Positions 9,789 through 21,775 are shown, numbered from the stretch's first letter. The stretch is DNA of 64,000 nt from Excoecaria cochinchinensis (GCA_947683425.1 CANTUQ010000070.1:8449501-8513500); one strand, 5' to 3'. Notes: generated by a model not told the origin, from the sequence alone. Translations and numbers: made by a program.

Positions 9789-11367
9789 AATTCTTTGAAT
9801 TGCCCACTTGCATAACCACAGATGTGTTAGATGTTGTCCTTTTTTTCTAAAAGCACTGCTCCCCAGCATTCATCACTAGCGTTTGTTTGGAGATATCTTT
9901 TTCCTGTAAAAGGAATATGGAGAGGTGGCAGTGTTTGGGTGACTTCCTTTATCTTTTAGACTGAGTGGGTGTGAATGGCCGACCAAGGTGGGGATTTCTT
10001 TTTCAAAAGTTGAGTAACTGGCTTTGAAAGGTGGCTGAAATGTGGAATGAACTGACGGATGTAATTTGCAATTCCAAGGAACTGTTGAACCTATTTTTGT
10101 GATAAGTGATCATCAGGAAAAAGAAGGAGTTCCCTAGCCAAATGTGGTTGTGGTTGATAATTGCCATTAACAAAGTGCATTCCAAGGAAATCAATTTCCT
10201 TTTGTCCAATAATCATCTTAGATGGTGAAAGTATGATCCCATGTTCCTTTATGAGTTCAATAAAAGACTGCAAATGAACTTGATGAGTAGGAACATATGG
10301 AGAGAAGATCAGAACATCATCTATATAAATTAACGCAAAGGAAAGAATTAATTTATAAATTTGTATCATGGTCTGTTGAAAGATAGATGGTGCTGTTTTG
10401 AGGCCAAAGGGCATAACAGTCAATTGATAATGAAAATTGGGAATGCAAAAAGCTGTCTTAGGACGATCCTGTGGAAGGATTTCTAATTGCCAAAACCCAG
10501 CCTTGAGATCAAACTTAGAGAAAACCTGTGCATTGTGAAGAAAAAGAAAAAGAGAAGATATCTTGGGCAAAGGATATTTATTATCTTTGAGAAATGGGTT
10601 AAAAGGGGTGTATAATCAATGACAAGGCATTTTTTTCCTCGAATTTGTTCAGAATGCTTATTGACATAAAAGGCTTGACAAGCCCAATCAAATTGAGTGG
10701 GCTCAATTAAGTTTTGGGCCAATAACTGAGAGCATTCTTCTTGGGCTAGAGCATAATCATTAAGAGACATTCCAGGATGCGAGGCTTTTGTTGGGTTTAT
10801 GTCTTCTAATTTTTTGAAGGGTGAGGTTATAATAAATTCCGGTCTGGTCCATAGAGGTTTTGGGTGTTTGGTCAGAAATTCGGTATGAGAGGTGGCATAA
10901 CAAAAAGTTTCAAGTTGAGTTTGAATAGCTTGGTATGGGCTTGGGTCATGTATGGTGAAAAGTGAGTGAGTAGTGGTATAGGGCTGGAAATACTTTTTGT
11001 GTTTGAGTCCATTGGGAAGAATTCGAAGATGTGGTAACTGGTAAAGAGCATCAAAACCAAAGACAAGATCTTTTCCTGGAAGATCCGATCCAAGAGCATG
11101 GATCCAAATAAAGCAATCAGGAAACAGTTAGATTTTAATGGGTTATTTAGTTTTTTTATTGATGGTAAGGACACCTTGATTTGCTGCTTGAAAGTGTTGG
11201 GTATATGGTTTCCAACAAAAGTCAGGAAGGATTTTAGGGTTGAGAATAGTATTATGAGCTCCAGTATCAATGAAAGCTATAATACTAATGGGGTTTGCAA
11301 ATTTGTCAGGGAAAACTTTTACAGGAACTAATGGAATCGAGTGAGTGAAGGAAATCATGTTTATCAT
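9521..11367 (-). pseudogene. Pararetrovirus protease-RT-RNase H region, broken
   Basis: Aspartic protease lies near 11300-11230, with the active-site motif FIDTGAHNTIL. RT follows, with the catalytic motif LIYIDDVLIFS (near 10320) preceded by FWQLEILPQDRPKTAF and MPFGLKTAPSIFQQ blocks. RNase H runs to about 9521. The order protease, RT, RNase H with no integrase is the caulimovirid pol arrangement. The frame is broken at several places between 11143 and 9521 by shifts and stops, so no functional polymerase can be made from this copy. Confidence 0.85.
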
Positions 11368-11534
11368 AGAAAGAAAGGGTTCTAGAGCAGCAATATCAGT
11401 GATGGATTCATCATCAGAATATTGGACTGCAAAAAGTGTGTATGGATCTGCATTATCATCGATAGAGAAAATAGATTCGACATCATCATCTTGGATGTTG
11501 AAAGGAGAGGCTTGTTGTATTTGCTGAATTAACT

Positions 11535-12450
11535 TCTCAGACTTTTTCTTATTAGGACATGTTTTGGCAAAATTCCCCTTTTTCCCACAAACGAAGCACC
11601 TGTCTCCCTTAGGTTTAAATCTTTTTCGTCGAAAGAACCTAATTTTCCTCTACTTCCGGGTAGGGAAGTACCGTTGAGATCTTTTTGAGAATTTGGACCT
11701 ACGGGGATAGCACGAGCAGTCTTTGTCCTTCTTAGGAAAATATTTGATTTGCAGATTTGGTCTTCTGCAAGCTAGCTTGAGTTGAGGATCTTTTCCTCTC
11801 TTGAGGGAGTCCTGAATAATTTTCTAAGAGGAACACAGTCGGTCAAGGGCCATAAGAACTCTTTGATAAATTTGTCCAAGAGTGAGAGTATTTATTTGAA
11901 TCGCCTATTCTCATAGATAAAACATCATACTATCAGCTAGCTATTCTGGAATGGAGGACAAAAATCCTTGCTTCAAATTTGGACCATTTGCTCCATTAAG
12001 CATATAAAAAAGCTTTGACATCTTTTTATAATGCTTATGAAGAAGAGAACAACATTTCATTTTAAAATAGTCGTCTCTTGAAGTGTCTTCATAGTCATTC
12101 ACATTGCCTATGAATTCAGAGTGAATTCTCTGTAGTACATAGGTAATGGAGTCAGACTCAATGAATTGGAGCTTTGAGTAATCATCTAGACGGGTAAACC
12201 AATCCTTTAATCTTCCTGTGACTCGACAAGTGAATTCATGCAAGATTGGTTCTAATGTTGTCACCTCAGGAGGTCATTTCTTTGCTTGAAGATCAAGCTA
12301 GGCAAAGAATTCCTGTAACCGATCTCTCCATTTGTGTGCAAGAATATCTTCAAACTGAAACCATGGTCCATCTAATGGTTTAGAACCAGGGAGAGGTATA
12401 TGAGCCGTTGCGTCATCCATTTCTTTAGCCTGGTACTGAGTTGTAGTGCT
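11535..12450 (-). pseudogene. Pararetrovirus coat-protein-like region with zinc knuckle
   Basis: 12264-11941 encodes a stretch with the caulimovirid coat pattern (W-F-x-R-L around residues 20-25, a YF-KMKCCSLLHKHYKKMS block and a FY-LNG-x-LK block). Near 11600-11560 is a CCHC-type knuckle, CFVCGKKGNFAKTC, in which the expected His is Asn. A basic Arg/Lys-rich tract precedes it. Stops interrupt the region (for example just after 11941). In the family this protein packages the RNA/DNA genome; here it is a relic. Confidence 0.75.
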
Positions 12451-12459
12451 CTCTGCAGT

Positions 12460-14872
12460 TTATGGATCTGGATCTGCTATAAAAATCGGGAAATGCTCTG
12501 ATTGGAAATTTAGTTCTTCTTGAGTTGTAGAACTAAACTCACTCTCAGAAGAGATGTCTTCATCTTTAACAGCAGCAGATGAAATAATAGGAAGTGCTTG
12601 CATAGCCTTCTGCTTTAGGGTCTGTAGAAGTGGATTAACTGGTGATGATGGTTGGATCATATGGGATGATGGTGGCTCAGAGATAACAACTCCTTTTTGC
12701 TTTGGATCTGAGGATGGGGAAATGGGAAGGTCAGGTGTGGCTATTCCTTTTATTTGAGATCTGGGGATGAGGAAACTTATGGCTCAGAAGGTGTAGATTT
12801 AGGTGGTTCTGGAGAAGCTCTTTTAGGTTGTTTATTATAAAAGTGCTTTCTCATGAACAACTCATGAGAATACGCTAAGCTTTCCAACTCAGATTGAGAA
12901 GGTTCAGTGTAGGGTGGAACCTGGATAGAGGGTTGATGGGTAAAAGGAGTACTATGGAATGGGAAGGACATAGAAGGTGGTGAAGGTTTTGCCAGATCTT
13001 TCTTGATTGTTGCTATTTCAGCCTTTAAACGTGTAACCTCAGAAGCTTTTTCTTTAAATGTTGAATTATAAATTCGCTGAGAAATAACAGCCATGAGTTG
13101 TTTATCAAGTTCAACAACTTGATTTTATAACCGGGCAAGTAATTGATAAGTAGCAGCATTCTAGCCTGTCAGTTAAGAATTGATAGTATTGACCTGTGTA
13201 GAGACATGATCAACTTTTGTCTCTATACGATGAAGAAGTTTATTCTGAGCAATAGCATTTTCAGATTGCCAGTTGAGTACTGCTTCTGCTGGTTGAACAG
13301 ATCTAAGGGTTCCTTCAGTTGAAATACCAGGAGGTTTGACAAAAGGTGTTATGCGTATCTTTGTGGTAGGATTTGTGGTTTCTGAGAGGGTAGGAAATTC
13401 ATGTATATAAGCTCCAGTAGGTTGGTACATACAGACTACAGGGATAATAGGGGTTTGAATAGCTTTTGGTCTCCATGTTAGAGGAGAACAAGGTTTTTTT
13501 GGTAATGATTTGGGTGATGGCTTGCATGGTTCTTGAATTGGAGTTGGTGAAATAGGTGGCTTATACCAGGAGGGAGGTGTGTAACTAACTGCATAATCAT
13601 GCTTTCCAGAAGGTTAGCCGAGAGTTCCAACAGTAGGATCATCATCTTCATCAAGATGGTCCTGAAAGCGAGCTTCAGAAGAATTTTTCTTTTTTCCCTT
13701 TCTTCGTTGTCGCTTTAGATCTTCATCATCCATTTCTGCTTCTAGCATATCTTGATAACTGGCCTCACAATCACAGTTATCCCAGTAGCAATGACCATCC
13801 CTTTTATAAACATAAATGGGATTTCCATTATTATCAAAAGCTACAACAGGGATTGGTTCTTGTTGTAAGAGAGGATAAGGCTGCAGCATAAACTATGTTA
13901 AGAAGACTGATGATGTAGTCGAATTAGCTAGATTTGTTTCATCTTTTGGAGAAACAAACTGAGTTTCCACCATACCATTTGGTTTTCGGATGAAAATGGG
14001 AGTGGATGATTGGATTGGTCTTTTTTGCTCATGAAGAATTTCATAGCTGGTAAGCCAGGACTTTGGGAAGTACTCAAGTAGCTGTTCTTGTGTCAATTGC
14101 TTTGGATTCTGCACACAGGTGGGAACCTGGTTTGAATCAGCACTGATAATTACAGCATCATTTGAGCAAGGAAGAGAGATGCCTATAGCATGGTTCTGAA
14201 TCCTATAGATCATCTGATAGTGTAAAGTTGCTACTTCAGTTGTCTTGACTTGATCGGCTCCAGTAATCTAGATCTGGACCTTGAGATTATCAAGGATATG
14301 CAAATCATCCAACCTCATGTTGAAGTTTGGGTAAAAAGTGAACATGATGGTACCAGCATTCAATGAGGTCTGGATTGTTTCGATGCCAGCCTGAGAGTAG
14401 TTGAGATATCTGGTGTCAAGAAGAGCAATCATCACAAAGACAAAAGACCTTTGCATCCATGATAAGTAACTGCAATCCTGACAGCTCCAAAATAGAGATG
14501 AGTTAATCCCTGGTGAGTCCAATGAGGAATAGACTCAGAAGGAACATCAAGGGATATAAATTGCTCTTGTCCGGTGGCCTTGATAGGGTGTTGACGAAAG
14601 GAAGAAGATTGTACATATTCTTTGACAAGGGATTTAGGTTGTTTAATGAGGGTTTTATTGGAAAGGACATTTGACCTTGGTGATTTGGTAAAAGCATCAT
14701 ATGGATTTAGGAATGGTAAATGAGAGTCTTGTATCTTCTAGTTATCATCAAGGAAATTTAATTCATAAAGATAATCAAGCTTCTGAACTGCAGAAGGTGA
14801 AAGGGTAAAGGAAGATCTAGAAGAAGAAGATCTGGACAAAGATGAACTAAAAGATAAATTAAGGGTAGTCAT
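12460..14872 (-). pseudogene. Pararetrovirus N-terminal polyprotein: movement protein and coiled-coil
   Basis: The start is taken at ATG 14872, the first ATG after the primer site, followed by a Ser-rich leader. A 30K-superfamily movement-protein domain spans about 14640-13990, recognised from a LDTRYLNYSQAGIETIQTSL block and a GTIMFTFYPNFNMRL block. It is followed by an acidic/basic segment (13889-13614, with a Lys/Arg run), a coiled-coil-like segment (13430-12960) and an acidic Ser/Glu-rich segment (12660-12460). Several stops (for example near 14740 and 14270) break it. The movement protein would act at plasmodesmata in an active virus. Confidence 0.75.
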
Positions 14873-14922
14873 GAGTGGAACAAGTTCCCTCTCATTAAAA
14901 TACCTTAATCTTCAGTCTAATA

Positions 14923-14934
14923 GCTCTGATACCA
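14923..14934 (-). other. tRNA-Met primer binding site of pararetrovirus
   Basis: The minus strand reads TGGTATCAGAGC, the standard initiator tRNA-Met complement used by caulimovirids. It lies about 50 bases before the first polyprotein ATG, as expected for the origin of minus-strand DNA synthesis. Confidence 0.85.
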
Positions 14935-15175
14935 AATACACCAGGGACCGTGGAACACACCAGATTGAATTTGTTGAATACCAGGTATGACTGTCCAAAT
15001 AAACGGCTCTCCTGGCCAATGGGTGGACTATCCTCTTAGGCTACTCAATACAAATCAGAATGATTCATTCCACGGGCCTTGGAGTGTAGATAGCAGGATC
15101 CAAGACAGAAGAATAAGAGTATTCTAATGAGAGAGAGAGAAAAGCTTTAGAAATTCATTGTAGAAAAAGAAAGTT

Positions 15176-15250
15176 TTTATTTAGTTTTTTGAAGGCTTTG
15201 AAGGCTCTGAAGGCCTGTCCTTCCTTCTTCTAATAATACATATTTATAGG
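15176..15250 (-). promoter_or_regulatory. Putative viral promoter (TATA) and poly(A) signal
   Basis: Minus strand: CCTATAAATA at 15250-15241 is a good TATA box, and AATAAA at 15181-15176 is a possible polyadenylation signal. They lie between the terminal ORF fragment (stop at 15417) and the primer site (14934), which is the intergenic position where caulimovirid pregenomic RNA starts and ends. The nested order of TATA before poly(A) signal fits a terminally redundant transcript. Activity is not shown. Confidence 0.5.
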
Positions 15251-15416
15251 CCTTTCCAAGAAGGCTTACATCACACAATACATAAGTAAACACTAACCAA
15301 GCATAAGGAGGAATCTCCTTTTACAAAGTTACTTTATAAAAGACACTTTTCTTAAAGCTACTTTAACTAAAGAGGAATATATTCCTTTATACAAAAGCTA
15401 CTTTATTAAAGTGACT

Positions 15417-15759
15417 TTATTCTTTATTCCTGATGGGCTCATGGGAAGGAGACATGTTGATATCTTTTGTATCTATATCTTGAAAGCGGAGTTGTGGGAT
15501 CCAATCAATTTCAACATTATCTTTGGCTTTATCTTCTTGTTCTGGAATTGAAAGGAAGTTCTGTGCTATGACATCATCATTAGGAAGATAAAGATCATGG
15601 GAATCATTCAGCAAGGGGTCCTGTGAGTCTTGGAATAGCGAATCCAGATAGTTTGGCCGCTGAGAAGATTCTACAGTGTCAAATGTTGGTGGCTGCAAAG
15701 AGGTAAGCTCAATATTATCAAGTTCAGCAACTTGATTTTGTAACCGGGCAAGTAATTGA
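15417..15759 (-). pseudogene. Terminal viral ORF fragment with duplicated coiled-coil start
   Basis: Minus-strand open frame ending at 15417 (C-terminal ...RNKE), rich in Asp/Glu/Pro. Its first part, 15759-15716, duplicates 13146-13103 of the same viral copy (44 bases with two differences, LARLQNQVAELD). The fragment therefore looks like a join between the coiled-coil region and the end of the last viral ORF. The join could be a rearrangement or could come from the viral genome's own layout; I cannot tell which. The right viral boundary is placed here. Confidence 0.6.
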
Positions 15760-16248
15760 CCTTTTCTATACTTAGATCACAAATTCAAATGCACTCTTAC
15801 ATTAGTTTGTTCTTGCATATGTACTATGTGATGCACTACTGCATCAAATATCATTAGCTCGAATTTTTTTTTTGCATTCTCATGTTACTTGCTAATTTCA
15901 CTCTTCCATTTCTTAAAGCAACCCTATGCGAAGTTTTAGGAAGAAAATGTGTCCTTATCAACATTTTTGCAACATATTATAGAAAATTTTTATACACTAA
16001 TTTATAAATACATATGATTGAAATACATTTCAATCAATAACTAAGGATAAAATCTCAAAAAAAAAAAATTAAAATATTTTAAAAATATCCACAGGCAGAA
16101 AACACATTTTCTAAAATTTTCTTTCATCTATTTTAATAATTAAAAAATAAAAATTTATTTTTTGGTCATTAAAAAATTATGAAAAAATAACAAAAAAATC
16201 AAAAAAAAATTATGAAAAATTGATATGTAAAAAACTAAAGTAGATTTA
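15760..16248. other. AT-rich intergenic DNA
   Basis: No gene recognised. Poly-A/T runs dominate 16050-16240. This is host DNA between the pararetrovirus and the G-box array. Confidence 0.5.
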
Positions 16249-16737
16249 GTGATCGAAGGTGGGCTCACAAGCCCATGCTCGACAATCCCTCTTGTTTTGC
16301 CACATGTCACATTCTCATTGTGCCACGTGACGACAGGTCAGACCTTTGTCATTACACATATGGGCCTGTGGTTGGTCCACCTGGTGGCCACGTGGCACCC
16401 TGGTGGCCACGTGGCACCTGTCATGTGGCATGACAACTGTCATCCACATGGCACTGGCCCATTGGGCCACATGTCGACAATGACACCTCACTGTGATGAA
16501 ATGTGGCAAGACCTCTATCATCCACGTGTCCTACCTGCATTGGGCCTTGTGTCGCTAAATGACACATCATTTTTTACATGTGGCACGACCATAGTCATCC
16601 ACGTGTCACCCCCTCAATGGGCCACTTGGAGCCCACGTGGCATCCAAATGACACGTCACTGCCATGTGGCATGACTAGTGTCATCCACGTGGCGTGCTTT
16701 CATTGGGTCACGTGTTAATAGTGACGCATCATTATTG
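16249..16737. repeat. GC-rich tandem array with G-box-like motifs, about 80-bp period
   Basis: A GC-rich island in AT-rich DNA. Units start with a CATGTGGCA-type motif near 16422, 16500, 16577 and 16663 and share the order CATGTGGCATGAC, GTCATCCACGTG, CATTGGGCCACGTGT and GACACATCA. Several full CACGTG palindromes are present. The long frames it contains on both strands are by-products of GC content and lack any protein family signature. Confidence 0.8.
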
Positions 16738-17192
16738 CACTACAAGAAATTTTCAAATTTTTTAATAACGCATAAAATTTCGTCATTAATTATAACTTAT
16801 AATGGCGAATTTTTTAAAATATCACCATACTATTTATTACTGTGACAAAATTGTTTTGCGTCAGTTTATGTTTTAATTTTCGTTACTATAAATTAATTTT
16901 ATGATGAAAAATATATTTCGCCATGGTTTTTTTAGGAGAAAATTTTTTTCACCTTTTTTTAGAGTGAAAAAAATTTAATAACAAAATAATAATTTATTTC
17001 AACGTATAAATTCATCACAAAATATATATTTTTTGTGACGAATTATTTTTATCATAATTAAATAAATTCCAAAAATAATTTTATTTACTTTCACCACGAT
17101 GCTTTCAAGTTTTCATTTATTTTATCTTGGTTTAAAATTGCATGCACTATAAACATTAGATCAAAAATAATATATATATATATATATATATA
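16738..17192. mobile_element. One end of a small CACTA-like element
   Basis: CACTACAAGAAATTTTC at 16738 is a CACTA terminal sequence, followed by dispersed 'tcgtca / gtgacgaa' motifs of subterminal type. The matching right end was not found before the Copia insertion at 17193 or in the sequence after 22421, so it is truncated or too diverged to see. A TA microsatellite (17171-17192) ends the segment. Confidence 0.55.
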
Positions 17193-17700
17193 TGTTGTGG
17201 AAACTCGGGTTAATTTCCACCAAATTCACCTTTAATACTATTGAGCAGGTGAATAAAACGTAAACGATTGTACTGAAAAATCACATAAGGTAAAATTCCC
17301 AAGACAGAATTTTTCTAAGTAATTTAATAGTACAATAATTCACTAACAATATACCCGACAATAGCTATTAAATAGACAAATAAAGAACACCAGAATTTAA
17401 CGAGGTTTGGCCAATTATGCCTACGTCCTCGGACACTACCAATATTATAATTCACTATTTCAAAGAAATAATACAAGTGAAATATTTACTAAAGAGAGAG
17501 AATTATTTCCTTAGGAAAGATAGCAATTTTGAGATGAGAAGAATTAGAAAATGGGGGCTATATTTATAGTGTTACAATTCCCCATTCCCTTACAATATTT
17601 ACGATGTGGGATTGCTCAACAATCCCATTTGTCAATAATTATCATAAATTGTCAACAATTATGGCCACCAATTCAACAAATGTGAGCCACCAAGTCAACA
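17193..17700 (-). repeat. Copia 3' LTR (508 bp)
   Basis: Begins TGTTGTGG and ends AGTCAACA. It matches 21912-22421 with scattered substitutions and small indels, indicating modest age. Confidence 0.95.
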
Positions 17701-17713
17701 AATCTCCACCTTG
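17701..17713 (-). other. Copia polypurine tract
   Basis: The minus strand reads AAGGTGGAGATT directly before the 3' LTR, the usual plus-strand primer of Copia elements. Confidence 0.75.
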
Positions 17714-17912
17714 GCGAACTCCACATCTTCAAATCTCTCACAAACTCAATTTTATTAGTGTCACCAAATACGCTTCAAAGCGCCCAACTTCAACTTTTAA
17801 CAATATTAATCAAGTGCAAACAATGTTGCAACTTGACCGCAGTCACCACTTTTGTGAACATATCAGCGGGATTCCCAGTGGTCCTAATCTTCTGGATTGT
17901 TACTCCACCTTC

Positions 17913-20910
17913 TTACAGAGTATCTCGTACAAAATGATAACGAACATCGATATGCTTCGTTCTTGCATGGTAAACTTGGTTCTTTACCAAATGAATAGTA
18001 CTCTGACTATCACAATGCACTTTGATGTGCTTCTGTTGAACCCCTAATTCACCAAGCAACCCTTGAAGCCAAATTACCTCCTTCACAGCCTCTGTAACTG
18101 CCATATACTCTGCCTCCGTAGTGGACAAAGCAACTGTTGACTGTAAAGTAGACTTTCAACTAACTGGTGCCTTTGTAAGAGTAAACACATAACCAGTAGT
18201 TGATCGCCGTTTGTCCAAATCACTAGCATAGTCGGAATCACAATATCCAACTACACATTGACCATCTTGAACATCTCGCTGAAATACCAAACCAACATCT
18301 ACGGTGTTCAGAATATACCGCAGAATCCATTTCACAGCTTGCCAATGCTCCTTTGCAGGATCATGCATATACCTGCTCACAACCCCAACTGCCTGTGAAA
18401 TATCGGGCCTTGTACACACCATAGCATACATCAAGCTACCAATAGTATTTGCATACGGTATTTTTGTCATGTATTCTCTTCTGCTTCATTCTTTGGAGAC
18501 AAAGATGCATTGAGCTTGAAATGAGGAGCAAGAGGAGTACTAATATGTTTTGACTTTTCATTCATGCCAAAACGCTTTAGCACCTTTCTCAAATACTGTT
18601 TCTGAGTCAAACAAAGTCTCCCCAATTCCCTATCTCTGCTTATCTCCATACTGAGAATCTTCTTGGCTTCACCTAGATCCTTCATTTCAAACTCCCTATT
18701 CAACTGAGTCTTTAACTTCTCAATCTCTATCAGACTCTTGGAAGCTATCAATATATCATCAACATAAAGAAGAAGATATATGTAGGATCCGTCTTATAGC
18801 TTGCGCAAATATACACAATGATCATATTTGCTTCTTGTGTACTTTTGCCCCATCATAAACTTGTCAAATCGTTTGTACCACTGTCTCGGAGATTGCTTCA
18901 ATCCGTATAATGATTTTTCAAGCTTGCACACCATATTTTCTTTTTCAGCAACTTTAAATCCTTCGGGCTGAACCATATAGATTTCCTCCTCCAAGTCTCC
19001 ATATAAAAATGCAGTTTTTACATCCAATTGAACTAGTTCCATATCCAATTGTGCTACCAAAGCCAACAAAATTCGAATGGAGGAATGTTTTACAACTGGA
19101 GAAAAAACTTCATTATAATCAATTCCCTCCGTCTGAGCGTAGCCTTTAGCCACCGGCCTTGCTTTGTAGCGAACATCATCCTTGTCAGGAAATCCATCTT
19201 TCTTTGCATATACCCATTTGCACCCAATTACCTTCTTTCCCTTCGGGAGACTAGCTAGCTTCCACGTATGATTCTTATGAAGGGACTACATTTCATCATT
19301 CATGGCTTTCCTCTACTTCTCTACTTCTGAACTTTTGACTGCTTCATTATAAGTGGTAGGAATGTCATCATTTGCAATTTGGAATGCGTAAGCCACCATA
19401 TCAACATAGCGAGTAGGCTTTTTGATTGTCCTCTTTGGCTTACTTAATGCAATTGATTCAGGTTGCTGTGGAGGTTCTTGGGTTAAAACCTCTTCTTCAT
19501 CTGACTCCTCATCTACCATAGGAGTTTCTGCATCTGCTTCATCATTTGTTGGGATAACAATTTTCCTTTCAAACTTCACCTGTTTTCGAGTACCATCTGT
19601 CTGCTCAACACTTTCATTTGTCACCTTTCTCAACATGGTAGATTCATCAAAGGTAACATCCCTGCTGAAGATTATTTTCTTTGACTCTGGGCACCAAAGT
19701 CGATATCCTTTCACACCAGAGGTGATCCCCATGAAAATTGCTATCTTTACACGTGGATCCAACTTCGATTCCTTAATGTGATAGTATGCAGTGAAACCAA
19801 ACACATGTAAGGAATTATAATCTGTAGCAGGTTTTTCAAACCATTTCTCCAATGGCGTTTTACCACTAATAGCACTACATGGTAGGCGATTAATGAGATG
19901 ACAAGCATATGTAACAGCTTTAATCCAAAATTCTCTGTCCAACCCAGCATTGGACAACATACACCGAACTTTCTCCAGCAATGTCCGGTTCATACGTTCT
20001 GCCACCCCATTCTGTTGTGGTGTATTTCTGACTGTGAAGTGTCTGACAATGCCTTCATCTTCACACACCTTCATAAATGGATCACTCCTGTATTCTCCGC
20101 CATTATCTGTACGGAGATGTTTGATCCTTCGGCCTGTTTGAGTTTCCATCATCTTTTTCCATTTGAGAAAAACTCCCAGCACTTCATCCTTAGTCTTCAT
20201 AGTATACACCCAAACTTTCCGGGAAAAATCATCAACAAAGGTCACATAGTAGTGTTTTCCTCCCAAAAAAGTCGTCTTGGAAGGTCCCCACACATCAGAA
20301 TGAACATAGTCCAAAATACCCTTGGTATCGTGGATTGTTATTCCAAATTTCACCCTTGTCTTTTTCCCTTTGACACAGTGCTCGCAAAAATTCAATTTGC
20401 AAGTCTGAACTCCTTTCAATAATCCTTGTTTCACCAAGAGATTCAAGGATTTTTCACCTGCATGCCCCAAGTGCACATGTCATAACCTGATTGCTTCTAA
20501 CTCCTTTTCACCAGTAGAAGCCACTGCTGTTGTGCCAATAACAGTAGTACCTTGGTAGTGGTACAATCTGTTATTCTTTCGAATTCCCTTTAACACCACA
20601 AGTGCACCAGAAATTATCTTCATTACTCCGCCTTTTGCTCGTACCTCGAAACCCTTTTCTTCTAGAGCTCCCACGGAAATGAGATTCTTTGACAAACTGG
20701 GCACATAACGAACATCCTTCAAGATTCTAATGGATCCATCATGATTTTTCGAACGAATGGAACCAATCCCATGTGTGGTGAGAGAGGCATCATTTGTTGT
20801 ATAAACAACTCCATCTTCTAGTTCTCTAAATTCATAGAACCAATCCCGATTGGGACACATATGATAACTGCAGCCTGAATCAACCAGCCATACACTAGAA
20901 GAGCTAGTTT
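17913..20910 (-). pseudogene. Copia pol: protease, integrase, RT, RNase H
   Basis: Protease motif VDSGCSYHM lies near 20895-20860. The integrase is at 20476-19313, with the HLGHAGEKS...C-x2-C zinc-binding region, a YVHSDVWGPS block, and TDNGGEYRS and NTPQQNGVAERMNRT core motifs. RT is at 19153-18470, with QLDVKTAFLYGDL, SLYGLKQSPRQWYKRFD and the catalytic YVDDILIAS. RNase H is at 18470-17913, with YCDSDYASD, RRSTTGYVF and KHIDVRYHF. Frames are interrupted near 20477 (a stop where Trp is expected in the RLWHVHLGH block), 19300, 18795, 18470 and 18150. Complete in domains, but dead. Confidence 0.92.
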
Positions 20911-20989
20911 ATGATGTAACAGCAAGTGAGAAATCTGAGTCTTCATCATTACACTCAGCTATATTTGAATCTGCAACAGCCTTTCCCTT

Positions 20990-21775
20990 ATCAGGTTTGT
21001 CCTTATATTTCAGCTTAGGACAATCTTTCTTCTAGTGCCCTTTTTCTCGACAAAAGGCACATTCGTCTTTGCCCAATTTGGGCCTCGACTTCAATCTCCC
21101 TTTCTTTCCTCTAGTCTGGCTCTGCAACCGACCTCTCACTACTAGAGCTTCTGTAGCTCTACTTGTGCTTTCTTTCTTGTCTTTCTTTCTCAGTTCATAA
21201 CTATACAAGGCAGCACAAACTTCACTGAGAGTCACAGCAGCCTTCCCATGAAGTAGAGTCGTTTCAAGAAACTCAAACTCCTCAGGAAGGTATCCCAACA
21301 ACATCAAAGCCAGATCTTCATCTTCAAATGTCACATCCATATTCAATAAATCAACGACTAACTGATTAAAACTAGTGATGTGATCATTTATTGTGGTACC
21401 CGCAACATAATTGAAACGAAACAGTCTTTTTTTCATGTGGAGCTTATTTTGACTGCTTTTCTTCAAGAATTTTTCCTCCAGCGCCTTCATCAATTTACCT
21501 GCAAAAATTTCTTTCGAGAAAGCATATTTTTGCTCTCTAGAAAGGCACGATCGAATTGTACCACATGCCAAACGATTAAGTTTCTTCAATTCTTTCTCAT
21601 CAACATCATCTGGTTTCTTTTCTTCAAAGGCAATGTCTAGACCTTGCTGAAAGAGAGCGTCTAGAACCTCACTTTGCCACATGCCAAAATGACCCGTACC
21701 ATAAAAAATTTCCACCGCAACTCTTGCATTTGCCATCATATTGGACGAGGAAGAAGAAGTGGATGAATTTGTCAT
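20990..21775 (-). pseudogene. Copia gag
   Basis: Starts at ATG 21775 with a Ser-rich leader, then a GTGHFGMWQSEVLDALFQQG block and a SSQNKLHMKKRLFRF-to-EDEDLALMLLGYLPEEF block, the plant Copia gag core. The zinc knuckle CAFCREKGH-x-KKDC spans about 21060-21020 and is interrupted by a TAG directly after the His. Otherwise the 247-codon frame is open. Gag forms the virus-like particle that packages element RNA. Confidence 0.9.

Larger units (their letters stand above)
9077..15759 (-). mobile_element. Endogenous caulimovirid (plant pararetrovirus) copy
   Basis: On the minus strand, from right to left, are: a terminal ORF fragment, a promoter-like intergenic region, a tRNA-Met primer site, a movement-protein domain, a coiled-coil region, a coat-protein-like region with a zinc knuckle, an aspartic protease, RT and RNase H. 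No integrase follows RNase H and there are no LTRs. Together with the 30K-type movement protein this fits Caulimoviridae rather than Ty3/Gypsy. One long polyprotein with the movement protein first resembles petuviruses or florendoviruses; the genus is not settled. Stops and frameshifts throughout make it a dead copy. The left end is duplicated as an inverted repeat. Confidence 0.85.

Noticed and set aside
9521..11367. Ty3/Gypsy assignment for the 9-16 kb element
   Set aside because: No integrase after RNase H, no LTR pair, and a movement-protein domain is present; caulimovirid fits better.
16249..16674. 141-codon His/Trp-rich frame in the G-box array
   Set aside because: Arises from GC-rich tandem repeats; the opposite strand is also open and there is no family match.
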